Assembly (NCBI GenBank): GCA_001017865.1
Contig: LATQ01000097.1
Span: forward strand, 1 to 22,287
Length of the DNA stretch: 22,287 nucleotides
Direction: 5' to 3'
Source of the DNA: Rhodococcus sp. IITR03
GTDB lineage: Bacteria > Actinomycetota > Actinomycetes > Mycobacteriales > Mycobacteriaceae
Shown: positions 1 to 9,889 of the stretch, one piece after another
How the letters are laid out: every line of letters begins with the position of its first letter
Numbering within the stretch: the first letter of the stretch is position 1
Notes under the pieces: model-generated
Database searches by the model: none
Told to the model about the DNA's origin: nothing
Seen by the model: only the letters and a program-made list of their open reading frames with translations
Position numbers and translations under genes: made by a program

Positions 1-1228
1 CGAGTGCCCGCCGCCGCCCCCTCCGAAGCTACCGCCCGCCGCCCACCACGCCCTCCGCGCATCCTGGTACGGCCCAGAACGTTCCGACCTCGCCCCAGGC
101 CGTCGTCCGGCCTCGCCGTCGCGTGGGACGCACGATTGCGTTGTACACCGCCGTTTTCCTCGTGTCCGGGGTGATCAGCGCTGCCGTCGCCTACTTCGTG
201 TGGCCGACGATCTTCCCCGACGATGAGGTCGCCACCGCACAAGGCGTCGAGATCAGGAGCGGCGAAGTTTCGGGCGAGTCGGGCGCAAGCACGTCGACAG
301 CCGGGGAGTCGGGTTCGTCCTCCGCCGCATCTACGCGCAGCCTCCCCGAGACCCCGTAGTCACCGGCACGCGTGGAGTCGGGACGAGCCCATGGGCCGTC
401 GCACTCGACGAGAACGCGCGGCGCGGTTACGTCACCAATTCCGACGATTCCACGATCTCCGTTCTCGACCTCGACACGAACACGGTGACAGGAACACTAC
501 AGGCCGGTCAGAAGCCGTCCGCAATCGCCATCGACCGAGAACGCGGCATCGGGTACGTAGCGAACGCCGTCGAAGGAACGGTGTCGGTTCTCGACACCCG
601 AGCGCAGAGGATCACCGGGACGGTGCCGGTCGGCCGAGGTCCCTACGGCGTGGCTGTCGAACCGAACAGCGACACGGTGTACGTGAGCAACTTCGACGAC
701 GGCACCGTGACGGTGATCGACAGCAACAACTCCGTCGTCGGCACCATCGGCGTCGGCGCCAAGCCGTACGGCATCGCGGCCGATCCCACGACGGGCACGG
801 TGCTGGTCACCAATGCCGGCGACGGCACGGTCTCGGTGATCGATGCGAACAGTCGCACCGTGGTGGGTACGGTCTCGGTGGGCGTCGCACCCTGGGGTAT
901 CGCGGTCGATCCGGCCTCGTCGACGGCCTACGTCACCAACAACGAGTCCGGCACCGTCTCCGTCATCGACATCCGCACCCGGTCTGTCGCGTCGACGGTC
1001 CCCGTCGGCCCCGGCCCGGTCGGAGTCGCCGTCGATCCGGACACCCGTACGGTCCTGGTCGCGAATCACCGGTTGACCACCGTCGACGTTCTCGATGCAG
1101 GGACGAACAGCGTGACTCGGACACTCGATGTCGGCGCGTACCCGCACGGGGTCGCGTTCGACCGCGACGGCACGACCGCCTATGTCACCAACTTCGGGGA
1201 AGGCACCGTGTGCGTCATCGAATTCTGA
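1..1228 (+). CDS. Membrane-anchored seven-bladed YVTN beta-propeller protein (5' partial, frameshifted)
   Basis: The reading frame is already open at base 3, so the N-terminus lies outside the window. What is visible is a Pro/Arg-rich cytoplasmic stretch ending in RPRRR, one membrane helix (about 129-207), a Ser/Gly/Glu-rich linker, and seven YVTN-type repeats from about 390 to the stop at 1226-1228. Each repeat carries P-x-G-[IV]-A-[VF] followed by YVTN or VLVTN and GTVSVID. Seven repeats make a complete propeller, which would sit outside the membrane. The frame changes at the CCCC run 352-355: restoring one C turns the apparent stop at 357-359 into ETPVVTGT, which leads into blade 1. The layout of Pro-rich juxtamembrane segment, helix and propeller resembles mycobacterial PknD, so the missing N-terminus may be a Ser/Thr kinase. 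That is inference, since no kinase motif is visible. The 3' end overlaps the next gene by 19 bases. Confidence 0.75.
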
Positions 1229-2459
1229 TCGCACATCGACTCGCTCGTAGTGTTCCTGCCGTCGCGCTCACCCTGACGCTCGCCGGATGTGCCGCAGCAC
1301 CACCGACGACACCCACCGCCTCGACCGACTCGGCCACAACCACCGTCGAAGCACTGGATTACTCACAGCAACTGGGTGATTCGCTGAGGCCGATCGTCGA
1401 CCGGGTCATGGAGGCAATGATGGTGCCCGGCACCGTCGTTTCCGTCACTACCCCGAGCCGATGGCAGCAGGCCTTCGGCACACGCACGATCGGGACCGAC
1501 GACCCGGTGGGCGTCGACGATCACTTCCGCGTCGGCTCCATCACGAAGACGATGGTCGGCACCGTCGCGCTCCAGTTGGCGGAGGAGTCGAAGCTGTCTC
1601 TTGCCGACAAGGTTTCCGATCACCTGCCCGACGTGTGGGGCGTGGACGGCGTTACCGTCGAACAACTGCTCACGATGCGCAGTGGGCTGTTCAGTTATAC
1701 CGAGCGCGCCGACTTCAACCGGATTCTCGACGAGAACCCTGCGCGTGTGTGGACGTTTCCCGAACTCGCCTCACTGGGGACATCTGTACCGCCGTATTTT
1801 CCGCCGGGTTCGGACGTTCGTTACTCGAACACCAATACCGTCCTGCTGGCGATGGTCATCGAAGAGGTCACCGGCAACAGCCTGGAGACGGAGTTGCAGA
1901 ACCGCATCTTCGAACCCCTGGAACTGGGCGAGACCTCCTACCCGACAGAAGGGGATTCGACCCTTCCCTCACCCTCACCGCACGGCTATCTCTACGGCAC
2001 CCATTCCTCCGCGAACATCTCCGCCGCCCTGGAGTGGGATCAGGTGCGGGCCGCGCGCGAAGGCACCCTGCTGCCGACCGACGTGACGAACCTGGATCCG
2101 TCGTGGATCGGAGCTGCCGGGGCCGCGATCTCCACCGCGTCCGACCTCGAGACCTTCGCCGGTGCGCTCGTCGGAGGCACACTGCTCGACTCGCCCGACC
2201 TGCACGAGCGGCAACTGGACATCCCCAGGACGAGTGGCGCCTCCATGCCGGTCCTCGGCACCTACGGCCTCGGCCTGATGGCCTTCGGGCCGATGTACGG
2301 CCACGACGGTGCGATCCCCGGGTTCCAATCGTTCATGGGACACGACCCCGACACCGGTATCACCGTCGTCGTGCTGTGCACGCTGAGGGACGGACCGGCC
2401 GGCGGACGACCGGCGAACGAGATCGCTGCCGGCATCGTCCGGGCCTCTACCAAGACTGA
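1210..2459 (+). CDS. Lipoprotein serine hydrolase, beta-lactamase / DD-peptidase fold
   Basis: A penicillin-binding-protein-like serine hydrolase of the class C beta-lactamase superfamily, probably anchored outside the membrane and acting on peptidoglycan peptides or an ester. The GTG start at 1210 has GGGGAAGG 6 bases upstream. It gives a lipoprotein signal peptide ending in LTLAGC, Cys at about residue 24. The active-site motifs are S-x-x-K (S110-I-T-K113), Y-x-N (Y205-S-N207) and a late H-D-G (H365) in place of the K-T-G box, as in esterase or D-aminopeptidase branches. The frame has no stop after about residue 414 and would run through the antisense of the next gene. One missing C at about 2451 brings in TGA at 2457-2459, for about 416 aa, which suits the family. 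It overlaps the propeller gene, so the two are probably co-transcribed. Substrate unknown. Confidence 0.83.
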
Positions 2460-2463
2460 CCGA

Positions 2464-2850
2464 TCAATAGCCCGCGCGCGGATCGAAGCCCATCTCGGGA
2501 AGCGTGGGCGGGGCCGAATCCTCCTGGGCGGGCGCACTCGGAGCCTGGACCGGTGCCTGCTGTTGCTCAACGACAGCCGGCTGCGGAGCCACCTCGACGA
2601 CGGTCTCCTCAGCCGGAGCCTCCACGACCGGCACCGACTCGACACTCGCCGGCGCAACGGTCTCCTCCGCTGCGGGGACTTCCGTCTGCGGAGCGGGTTC
2701 AACGGTCACACTCGTGGCCGGGGAGCTCGCGGCCGGAGCCGTGGTGGTCGTCTCCGGGGTCGACGATTCGTTGTTCGAATCGCAGGAAGCAAGGATCGGA
2801 GCAACCGCGGCCAGAACGGTGACGATCGGAACAGCCAGACGTGACCTCAT
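2464..2850 (-). CDS. Small low-complexity lipoprotein
   Basis: A 128-aa predicted lipoprotein. The start at 2850 is chosen because AGGAGGAGA lies just upstream on the minus strand and because it gives a proper signal peptide, MRSRLAV followed by a hydrophobic core and the lipobox LASC. A longer in-frame start at 2952 would bury this signal. The mature chain is almost entirely Ala, Pro, Val, Glu, Thr and Gln, with an acidic Pro/Glu/Val-rich middle and a QQQ stretch, and ends in DPRAGY. No enzymatic domain is visible. It is likely an unfolded surface-exposed or wall-spanning spacer, but the function is unknown. It has no frameshift. It converges with the hydrolase gene, the two stops being 4 bases apart, with no terminator hairpin seen between them. 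Confidence 0.78.
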   Translation of the reverse strand: MRSRLAVPIVTVLAAVAPILASCDSNNESSTPETTTTAPAASSPATSVTVEPAPQTEVPAAEETVAPASVESVPVVEAPAEETVVEVAPQPAVVEQQQAPVQAPSAPAQEDSAPPTLPEMGFDPRAGY

Positions 2851-3106
2851 CGGTCCATCTCCTCCTGGGGTCCGGAACACGTCCGGTAGTCGTTCGTAGG
2901 TCCCTGCGCAACCGCCAGGGACGATGTGGAGCCGAATGTTAACCCACAACAACGGTTCCCGAATCGGTGCCCATGTCGATCGTTCGACGGATACCGGTCG
3001 ACCACCGGACCCTGCAACACTCGCACCGCGTGATGCGGGTGCACGATCGCCGATCTTCCCGGATCCACGGCAGCAGACGGGAACTCGACGGAGGTGAAGG
3101 TCAGCG
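2851..3106. promoter_or_regulatory. Divergent intergenic region between small lipoprotein and SGNH hydrolase genes
   Basis: This 256-base non-coding stretch must carry the promoters for the minus-strand lipoprotein (start 2850) and the plus-strand SGNH gene (start 3107). Two things are visible. One is a GTTAAC palindrome at 2938-2943 within a possible minus-strand -10 (TAACAT, complement of 2936-2941). The other, read on the minus strand over 2974-2989, is GTCGAACGATCGACA, a loose match to the GTCG-WW-CGATCG motif found before two downstream genes. The open frames on either strand here are antisense shadows with no ribosome binding site. No terminator was seen. Confidence 0.4.
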
Positions 3107-4004
3107 ATGCGTGTCCTGGCGATGAGGGTGTTCGCGGTCCTCGCGACTGCCTGTGCGGCGGTCCTGACTCAGCTCCCCTCTGCAGTGGCTGCACCGGACG
3201 ACGGGGCTGCGCTCGTCGTGATGGGAGATTCCTTCACCGCCACCACGCCGCTCATCGAGAACTCCGGCAACGGTTGCCGCATCCGCCGACGTCATGGCCC
3301 GCGCAGCTGGCCGAGTCGCTCGGTGTACTCGGTAGCCCCGATTTCGTCGATGTGTCCTGCAATGGAGGCGCGATCGACACGGGTCCGGGATGGACCTCAG
3401 CCACCAGGCGAAACAAGCAGTGTCGGCGGGCGGCTTCGGGGCCGGCACTCGCGCCGTCCTGATTCAGCTCGGCCTCAACGACACGTGGGGTGCTTCCGGT
3501 GGGCGCGCCTTCCCGTCCGTCGACTGCCTGCTCGACGTCGTCCGCGGTTGCGGTCTCGATGCCGTGGCACAGGGCCGGGTCCCCGACGCGCAGGGCGTGG
3601 ACGGCACAACCTATGCGAACCGGGTACGGGCAGTGGTCGACTACATCCGGTACTACGCACCGAACGCACGGGTCGTGCTGGTCGGATATCCGGAGATCTT
3701 CCAGGCCGGACAAACGTCGGCGTGCCTGCGTATCGGCGGCGCAGACGTGGTCCAACCTCGAGCCGAGGGTTATATCGCCTACCTCGATCGCCTCGACTCC
3801 GCGCAGCGCGAAGCAGCCGGAATTCTCGGCGTCGACTTCTTCGACACGCGTGCCCTGACCACCGGCCACGGCTCGTGCGCGCCCGAGTCCTGGATCAGCG
3901 GAATCACCGAACCGAACTCGTTCACGGTGGGCGCACCGATCCATCCCACTCCGCATGGCAACAAGGTCGTCGCCGAGGCCCTGAGCCATCGTCTGTCCTG
4001 GTAG
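3107..4004 (+). CDS. Secreted SGNH/GDSL esterase (two frameshifts)
   Basis: A secreted SGNH-fold hydrolase, about 299 aa after repair. GGAGGTGAAGG lies upstream of the ATG at 3107, and a second in-frame ATG at 3122 is possible. The signal peptide ends near SAVAA (residue 29). Catalytic blocks are GDSFT with nucleophile Ser42, G-x-N-D in GLNDTW with Asn125, and the HPTPHG block with His280; the Asp is expected three residues before the His but reads Ala-Pro-Ile here, so this is the His-only variant seen in some actinobacterial esterases. The frame changes twice by loss of one base: near 3280 (restoring C gives NGCRHPPTSWP) and near 3392 (restoring G gives GPGWDLSHQ). The next gene starts 10 bases downstream and encodes a membrane acyltransferase. 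The likely job is transfer or removal of acyl groups on envelope polysaccharide or peptidoglycan; this is inferred from the pairing. Confidence 0.83.
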
Positions 4005-4014
4005 AGCTGCCGAA

Positions 4015-5267
4015 ATGCCGGAGCCGACCGTGGATGCCACCCGCAAACTGCGGGATCTGCCGTCCCTGACGGGCGCACGATGGTGGGCCGCGTTCGCGGT
4101 GTTCGTGCTGCACGCACTCGTCTTCCTGCCGATCTACCCGTTCCAGAAGTCCGATTTGTTCCGCACGATCCACTGGTTCGTTCCGATGCAGCTCGGCGCA
4201 GCGGGCGTCACGTTCTTCTTCGTGCTGTCGGGTTTCGTCATCTACTGGTCGTTCCGACCGGGCAGCTCGATCCTGCAGTTCTACAAGCGCCGCGTGCTCA
4301 AGATTTATCCGACACATATCGTCGCCGCGATCGTCCTGATCGTTGCAGCGTCCGTGCCGCTGTCGCGCCTCGTCGTGTGGGTGCCCAACCTGCTGCTGGT
4401 GCATGCGTGGGTGCCGAACTGGACCACGGTCGGCGGCCTCAACGTTCCGTCGTGGTCGTTGTGCGCGGAGCTGCTGTTCTACTTCTCGTTCCCATTGCTG
4501 GCCCCGCTGGTGTCGAGGATCGACGGCCGGTACCTGTGGTGGGCGGTCGGCGCGATCATGGCCTTCCTCGTCGTGCTGCACACCTCGTACTACCTGTTCG
4601 TCGAGGGACCGAAAGGAATCACCAACACCTTCGCCCCGCGACTCGTCGAGGGCGACGTCTCACCGGACTTCACGCTCCACGCGTCGCCGTTGTGGTTCGC
4701 GCAGGACAACATTCCCGTCTCCCCCTCGTACTGGCTCAGTTACACGTTCCCGTTGTCTCGGCTACCCGAGTTCTATCTCGGGGTGTTGGCCGCCAGGATC
4801 GTCGCTGAAGGCCGCTGGAGGGTCACCCGGATGACCTGGCCTGCACTCGCCTGGGCATCGCGTTCGCGCTCACATGGGTCGTCCCGGTCAACTACAAGAT
4901 GTCGGTCCTGATGCTCCTGCCGATGACCGCGGTGGTCGCGACCCTCGCCTCCCGCGACCTGCACGGTGTCAGCGGACCGATCGCCCGTGAACCGATGGTC
5001 TGGCTCGGCAACATCTCGTTCGCCTTCTACATGATCCAGTTCCCGATGATGGTGATCGTGACCCGGTTGTTCATCGGAGGCCACAGCTACGGCTTCCTCG
5101 GATGGCTGGGCTGGATCGCCTTGACGTTCGTACTGTCGGTGTTCGCTGCAGACCTGATCTACCGATTCGTCGATCTTCCGATCATGTCGAAATTCGCACG
5201 CCGTCCCCCACGCAGCAACGACAAGGACGTCGAGCGGGGTCCGGACGTCGTCGGGGCGGCACCGTGA
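4015..5267 (+). CDS. Acyltransferase 3 family membrane protein (one frameshift)
   Basis: An integral membrane O-acyltransferase of the acyltransferase-3 family, about 417 aa with roughly ten membrane helices. The family R-x10-H signature is present in the first helix (ARWWAAF...VLHAL), followed by the G-F-V-I-Y segment and the Y-K-R-R basic loop after helix 2. One missing C at 4850-4851 breaks the frame; repairing it gives WPALALGIAFALTW, a clean helix joining both halves. The ATG at 4015 has a poor ribosome binding site, whereas GTG 4030 has GGAG 6 bases upstream, so the protein may start at MDATRKL. It follows the SGNH gene and overlaps the next gene by GTGA. Together with the SGNH protein it resembles OatA-type O-acetylation split over two polypeptides. 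Corynebacterial TmaT-type mycolate acetylation is an alternative. Confidence 0.83.
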
Positions 5268-7577
5268 CATCGGGAACCGAGGCTCCCGGTCCCCCACCAC
5301 CGCCTCCACCCCCCGAAGTCGCGTCGCACGACTCGCCTCCCCCACGCCGGCGCACGGGGTTGCGTCTGATCGTGGTTGCTGTCGTTGTCGCTCTGTTGGC
5401 CGCTGCGGCCGTGACCGCCGTGATCGTCCTCCGATCCGAGCCTCGCGCCCCCGGGATGCTGGCAGATCCGTATCCCACCGCACCGACCGCCGCATGGGTA
5501 GTGGATATCGAGACCGCTACCGGTGATCCCGACGTGGCGTTCACAAGCCTTTCTACGACGTCCATCAAGGTGGCGACACCGGGTTTTTGGAGTACGACGG
5601 TGCACTGGTCGTACGGGTGATCCACACAGGTGCCGGGAAGTCCGACCCTCACGCCTACCTGGCTGCTGTCGATTCGGTCGACTGGCACATTCGGTGGACC
5701 TCCCCGGTCAGCCGTGAGGGAGGGTGCGCACACGAACCATGGGATGGTGCGCTCGCGTGTCTCGTGCACGAGACGGACGAGCGAACTGTCCTCCGATACA
5801 TCGATCTCGCCGAAGGATCCGTACGTGCCGAATCCACAACGGATTTCACCGGATCTGCCGTCGCCGTCGCGAACGGCTCGGTCTATCTGCTCGGCTACGA
5901 CCAGACCACGGGTGAGTCGGTGGTCAGCCGCAGTTCGGTCGACGAGCCGCAATCCGGCTGGCGCCGTGTCCTTCCCGCACTCGGATGCGACAGTCCGTCC
6001 ACACCCGACCGCATGGAGGTCTCGGGCGACTTCGTAGCTCTGAGCGGCTTCGGCTCGGGCATGCTGTTGCGCACCGCCGACGGTTCCACTGCCGTGGGCG
6101 ATCCCGTCGTCGCGGCCCACATCGTCGACGGTGTCGAAGGTGCGCTTGTCACCCTGTGCGCCGACCGGGGGACTGCGAGGATCGTGCAGGCCCACGGCAC
6201 CGTTGTCCCGGTAGAGGGATATGTGCTCGAGCCTGCGCTGACAGTGAGCGAGACCGCCGACCTTCCGCTCTTCACCGACCGATTCGATGCGGTGGATCCC
6301 CGAACCGGGACATCTGTGTGGTCGGTCGATTCCGATGGCACCGCTCGGGGGGCAGCGGTGATCGGCGACCTCGTCGTCATCGAGACGAGCGACGGCGACC
6401 TGCACGCCTACGACCTCGAAACCGGCGAACAGCGTTGGGCCTCTCCGGGCAACACGTTCGGGGTCGGACCCGTGACCGACGGGGAGCGGATCCTGGCAGT
6501 CGACGGATCGACCGTCACTGCCACATCGTTGAGCGACGGATCCGTCGCCTGGTCGATGGAAGCCGGGTCGGCGAGTGAGGTCAGCACGAGTCGTCTCGTT
6601 GCTGTCGATGCAGGATTGGTTTTCCAGTCGGACCACGAGCTCCGCTTGTACACGGCGCCGAACGGTACTGCCCCGGTTCCGGGGTCACCGGCCGATTCCG
6701 CAGTGACGCAGCAGCAGTCTCCTCAGGCGGTCACACGCTGTGGAACCCCACCGCGGCTGACTCCCGTCGGATTGCGTACCGATGAGGTCGGACTCGTCGT
6801 CACTATGCGGTTCACCGCGACCTGCACCAGCGGCGACGTCCTCGCTGCCGAGTCGACACGGATCGCGATCTCGACCGGTGGCTCCAACGTGGCCGCTGCC
6901 GCATTCGACTTCACGACGAATCCGATCGCGATACCCCGGCCGGAGAACACCACGGGATTCACCACCCGAGAACTGCGGTTCCCGGTCGGAACGTTCTGGC
7001 GACTTCCGGACGATCTGCCGAGCCGGCCGAAGGGGCGCAGAACGCCGACGGAAGTGCCGGAACGTTCCTCGTCGAATGCGAACCGAGCGGCAGGAACGCC
7101 GTCGAATCGGCATCCATCGAATCCTCCGCCGAGAGCGGCAAACAGCCCGTGGTCGACGCCTCCGGCCCGGCACGGCCCATCACCGGTGACCCCGAAACCG
7201 CCAGTTTCGATGCTCTCCGCGCGATCGCCGATGCAGACTTGCCCGTGGTGCAGTCGGATCTGGCCGAGAGGTGGGTTCCACAGCTGAGCTCGAAGCGCCC
7301 CGGCCTCCAAGCGGAGGGACGCACCTGGAACAACGCGGCCACCTTGGAAGAGCATCTAGTCCTCCGGCTGCGGTACCCGAATGTGCGCCTGCTGTGGAGC
7401 GGCGACTGGAGCACATTCAGTGCTCCGGATTTCTGGGTCACGATCGCGGGTGCCCCGAGCAGCGAATCGGGAAGCGCTGTGACATGGTGCGACCAACAAC
7501 GCCTGGACGCGGAGCATTGCTACGCCAAGCTCGTCAGTCGCAGCCACCCGATCGACGGAAGCACGGTGTTGCGATGA
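5264..7577 (+). CDS. Polyproline-headed membrane-anchored PQQ-like propeller protein, paralog A (two frameshifts)
   Basis: About 771 aa after repair. It starts at GTG 5264, inside the GTGA overlap with the acyltransferase stop. Order: eight consecutive prolines (residues 10-17), an Arg cluster, one membrane helix (about 33-57), the family motif YPTAP-x3-W, a C-x10-C pair near 5725-5760, and WD-like blades of the PQQ/BamB type (for example TGEQRWASPG). Next comes a Cys-containing beta domain starting at RCGTPPRL (about 6730), then a Ser/Glu-rich linker and a C-terminal module of about 110 aa beginning ASFDALRAIADADLP and ending HCYAKLVSRS. One T is missing at 5540-5541 (repair gives VAFHKPFYDV) and one G at 7020 (repair gives DLPEPAEGAQ). 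The domain order matches paralog C. Probably an extracytoplasmic sensor or scaffold; function unknown. No PQQ enzyme residues are evident. Confidence 0.8.
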
Positions 7578-9076
7578 CGGTCCCTCCTCCGCCACCGCCG
7601 TCCTCACCTGCTCCGGCCGGAACCCACCGAGTACGGCTCGGCATCATCACAGCGGCTGTCGCACTGGTGCTCGTCCTCGTCTTTACATTGTTGACGGTCC
7701 TGTATCTCCGCAAGGACCCCCTCCCCGAAGGCATGCTCACCGCGACCTACCCGACAGCGCCGCAGCAGAGTTGGCGTACCGGTCCGGAGGACGCCGGAGG
7801 CACTGCGTTCGAAAAACCGAACTTCCGGGTCGGAGGTGATTCTCCGATCGGTTATATCGACGGGGGCGACGTCATCGTCGTGCAGATGCCGGGAGGTCGG
7901 GAGTCCCTGGTCGGCATCGACAGCGCGACCGGTGACGTCCGCTGGCGAAGCGGTCCTGCCGGCGGGCAGGAACCCAGCGGGTGCAGCGAACCCCTGTTCG
8001 GCGACCGGATCGCATGCCTCAGCTATCCACCCGGCACGAACTACCCCCGCTTCACCTTCATCGCGCTCGACGACGGTCGGGTGCTTTCCTCCGTCGACAC
8101 CACGGTCATGTACGACGGGGTGATGCAGGCGGGTGAGACCCTCGTCTTCGCAGGTCGTGACGAGTCGGGGCGAGTGCTCATGACCGGTGGTACGGAGCAG
8201 GAACCTGCACGATTCTGGTCGATCACCGGTCCCACGCACGGCGGCACCCGGAAGGTCCTGGTATCGGCTCGGAACATCGCTGTCTACCAGGATATTTCCG
8301 TCACTGGAGGATTCACCCTCGCAGTCGACGGGTCCGGTCGCGTCCTGGCGTCCGAGCAACAGGGCTACTCGGCTCTCCTGCCGAACGATTCCGTGGCCGT
8401 GTACGACCCGGAGGCCGACTCCTCCGTGGTGGTCGCTGCGGACGGCACCACTCGCTACGCGGTGGACGGTTTTCTCCACGTCCCGGATACGAACGTACCC
8501 GGAGAGGCACCGCATCTCGCGTTCACAGAGGATTCGGGGTACGACCTCGAGAGTGGAACACGCGTCTGGCGCATCTCGCTCGAATCTTCAGGCAGCACGA
8601 AGCCGAGAGTGACTGCGCAGGTGGGCGCAGTTGCCTTGTACACGACTCTCGATAGCACGGTTGCTGTTTCGGCTCTCGACGGTACGGTCCTGTGGCAACT
8701 CGACGAACGACTCGGCTACTACACCGAGACCGACGGCACTCATCTCATCACCACCGCCGACGAACGGATCGTGGCATACCGACTCGTGGACGGGACGAAG
8801 GTGTGGGACATGCCTGCCCAAGACGATTCGGGATTCGGCATCATGGTGGGCAGGTCCGGTGGACGGCTGCTCCTGATAACCGACGAAGTCACCGGATACG
8901 AACCGACCGGTGACGCTGCACAGACACCGTCGGCGGATCTACCCGAATCACCGGAATACGACGACGCAACCGACAGCGATGACGAATGTCCGCGAGTACA
9001 AAGCGTGTCCCTGGACTTCCCGGATGCCGGCGTCGGTTCCGTGACGATCTGTACCCGGACAGGGTGCATCGAGTAA
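7574..9076 (+). CDS. Polyproline-headed membrane-anchored PQQ-like propeller protein, paralog B
   Basis: 500 aa, intact. The ATG overlaps the preceding stop as ATGA, indicating translational coupling. The N-terminus is MTV followed by six prolines, then a basic HRVRLG and one membrane helix (about 22-45). The outer part opens with YPTAP-x3-W and continues as PQQ/BamB-like blades (GIDSATGDVRW, AVSALDGTVLWQLDE, AYRLVDGTKVWDMP). The C-x10-C pair of paralog A is conserved at about 7980-8020 (CSEP...IAC). Unlike paralogs A and C it ends soon after the propeller, with a short Cys-containing tail (DECPRV...ICTRTGCIE), and lacks the C-terminal 110-aa module. That the gene reads through cleanly argues that the family is functional and that the breaks in its neighbours are artefacts. 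Function unknown; the propeller is likely a binding platform outside the membrane. Confidence 0.85.
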   Translation: MTVPPPPPPSSPAPAGTHRVRLGIITAAVALVLVLVFTLLTVLYLRKDPLPEGMLTATYPTAPQQSWRTGPEDAGGTAFEKPNFRVGGDSPIGYIDGGDVIVVQMPGGRESLVGIDSATGDVRWRSGPAGGQEPSGCSEPLFGDRIACLSYPPGTNYPRFTFIALDDGRVLSSVDTTVMYDGVMQAGETLVFAGRDESGRVLMTGGTEQEPARFWSITGPTHGGTRKVLVSARNIAVYQDISVTGGFTLAVDGSGRVLASEQQGYSALLPNDSVAVYDPEADSSVVVAADGTTRYAVDGFLHVPDTNVPGEAPHLAFTEDSGYDLESGTRVWRISLESSGSTKPRVTAQVGAVALYTTLDSTVAVSALDGTVLWQLDERLGYYTETDGTHLITTADERIVAYRLVDGTKVWDMPAQDDSGFGIMVGRSGGRLLLITDEVTGYEPTGDAAQTPSADLPESPEYDDATDSDDECPRVQSVSLDFPDAGVGSVTICTRTGCIE

Positions 9077-9078
9077 GA

Positions 9079-9098
9079 ATGTCGTTCGATCGCACGAT
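9079..9098. promoter_or_regulatory. Shared imperfect palindrome upstream of DUF4190 gene
   Basis: The sequence ATGTCGTTCGATCGCACGAT begins two bases after the paralog B stop and 87 bases before the next start codon. It has arms TCGT/ACGA around a CGATCG core. An almost identical 20-mer lies 109 bases upstream of the gene at 12352. A -10-like GATAAC sits 40 bases downstream of the motif start (9119-9124). It may be an operator or activator site; the regulator is unknown. Confidence 0.4.
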
Positions 9099-9165
9099 AT
9101 TCCGGTCTCTCACCAACGGATAACGTCACTGGAATCCGGAGTTCCGCCTGGCCAGGAGATCGTGA

Positions 9166-9852
9166 ATGACACTTCCCCCTCCTCCGCCCCCTCCGCTGCC
9201 ACCCCAGCAGGTTCCTCCGCCGATGCCGGCACACGGCTATCCGCAGAACCGACCACAGACGAACGCGATGGCGATCGCCTCGTTCGTCACATCGTTCTTC
9301 GTTCCCGTACTCGCAATCATCTTCGGCCATATCGGTCTGAAACAGATCAGACGCAACGGTGACGAGGGACGCGGCTTCGCGATCGCGGGACTCGTCATCG
9401 GCTACGCATTCACCGCGATCGGACTGGCTGTCATCGCCATGTGGGCGATCGCTCTGGGGACATTTGCCAATGCCATCGCCTCGTTCGAGGACGACGACTA
9501 CTCCACGTACTTGGCCTCGACGACCTATACGACACAGTCGTACACCACGCCGTCGTATTCGACGATCACCTCGAAGGCCGCTCCGTCCACCACGATAAGA
9601 GCCGGTACGGCACAGTCGTCGCAAGAGACGAGCAATGCCATTCGCAACGCCGCCGTCGGCAGTTGCATCATCCACGAACGCGGAGCACAGAACAGCTCCG
9701 GATCCTACGAGGTCTACGTGCAATCGGCCTCGTGCAGCGACTCGGCCAGTGACTTCCGAGTGACTGCGCGCGTGACAGACACAGACGACTGCCGTGAGGA
9801 ATGGGTACGAACCACCGAGCCCACCGTCGTATTGTGCCTGACCCCGAACTGA
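9166..9852 (+). CDS. Polyproline-headed DUF4190 membrane protein with LppU-like C-terminus
   Basis: 228 aa, intact, with AGGAGAT 5 bases before the ATG. The head is MTL plus a run of seven prolines and further PP pairs. Residues about 33-90 form a DUF4190 domain of two membrane helices, with the typical GHIGLKQIRR-x3-GRG-x-AIAGLVIGY sequence between them. An acidic D-D-D patch and a Ser/Thr/Tyr-rich linker follow. The outer C-terminal domain (about 160-228) has a VGSCI...SASCSDSASDFRV...DDC pattern with four to five Cys, resembling the LppU/SCO3897 family fold found at the end of many actinobacterial DUF4190 proteins. It sits between propeller paralogs B and C and shares their polyproline head, so it probably belongs to the same envelope assembly. 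Function unknown. Confidence 0.8.
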   Translation: MTLPPPPPPPLPPQQVPPPMPAHGYPQNRPQTNAMAIASFVTSFFVPVLAIIFGHIGLKQIRRNGDEGRGFAIAGLVIGYAFTAIGLAVIAMWAIALGTFANAIASFEDDDYSTYLASTTYTTQSYTTPSYSTITSKAAPSTTIRAGTAQSSQETSNAIRNAAVGSCIIHERGAQNSSGSYEVYVQSASCSDSASDFRVTARVTDTDDCREEWVRTTEPTVVLCLTPN

Positions 9853-9889
9853 ACGAAGTACGTCCACATTCGGGTGGAAGAAGGACCTG

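Noticed and set aside
223..2844. An 873-codon open frame on the plus strand covering the propeller and hydrolase genes
   Set aside because: Only the part from 1210 to about 2450 is coding (the serine hydrolase). The first third is Arg/His-rich out-of-frame translation of the YVTN propeller, and the end is antisense to the small lipoprotein.
5182..6636. A 484-codon open frame on the minus strand
   Set aside because: Antisense of paralog A; includes a glycine run that is simply the complement of the polyproline tract.
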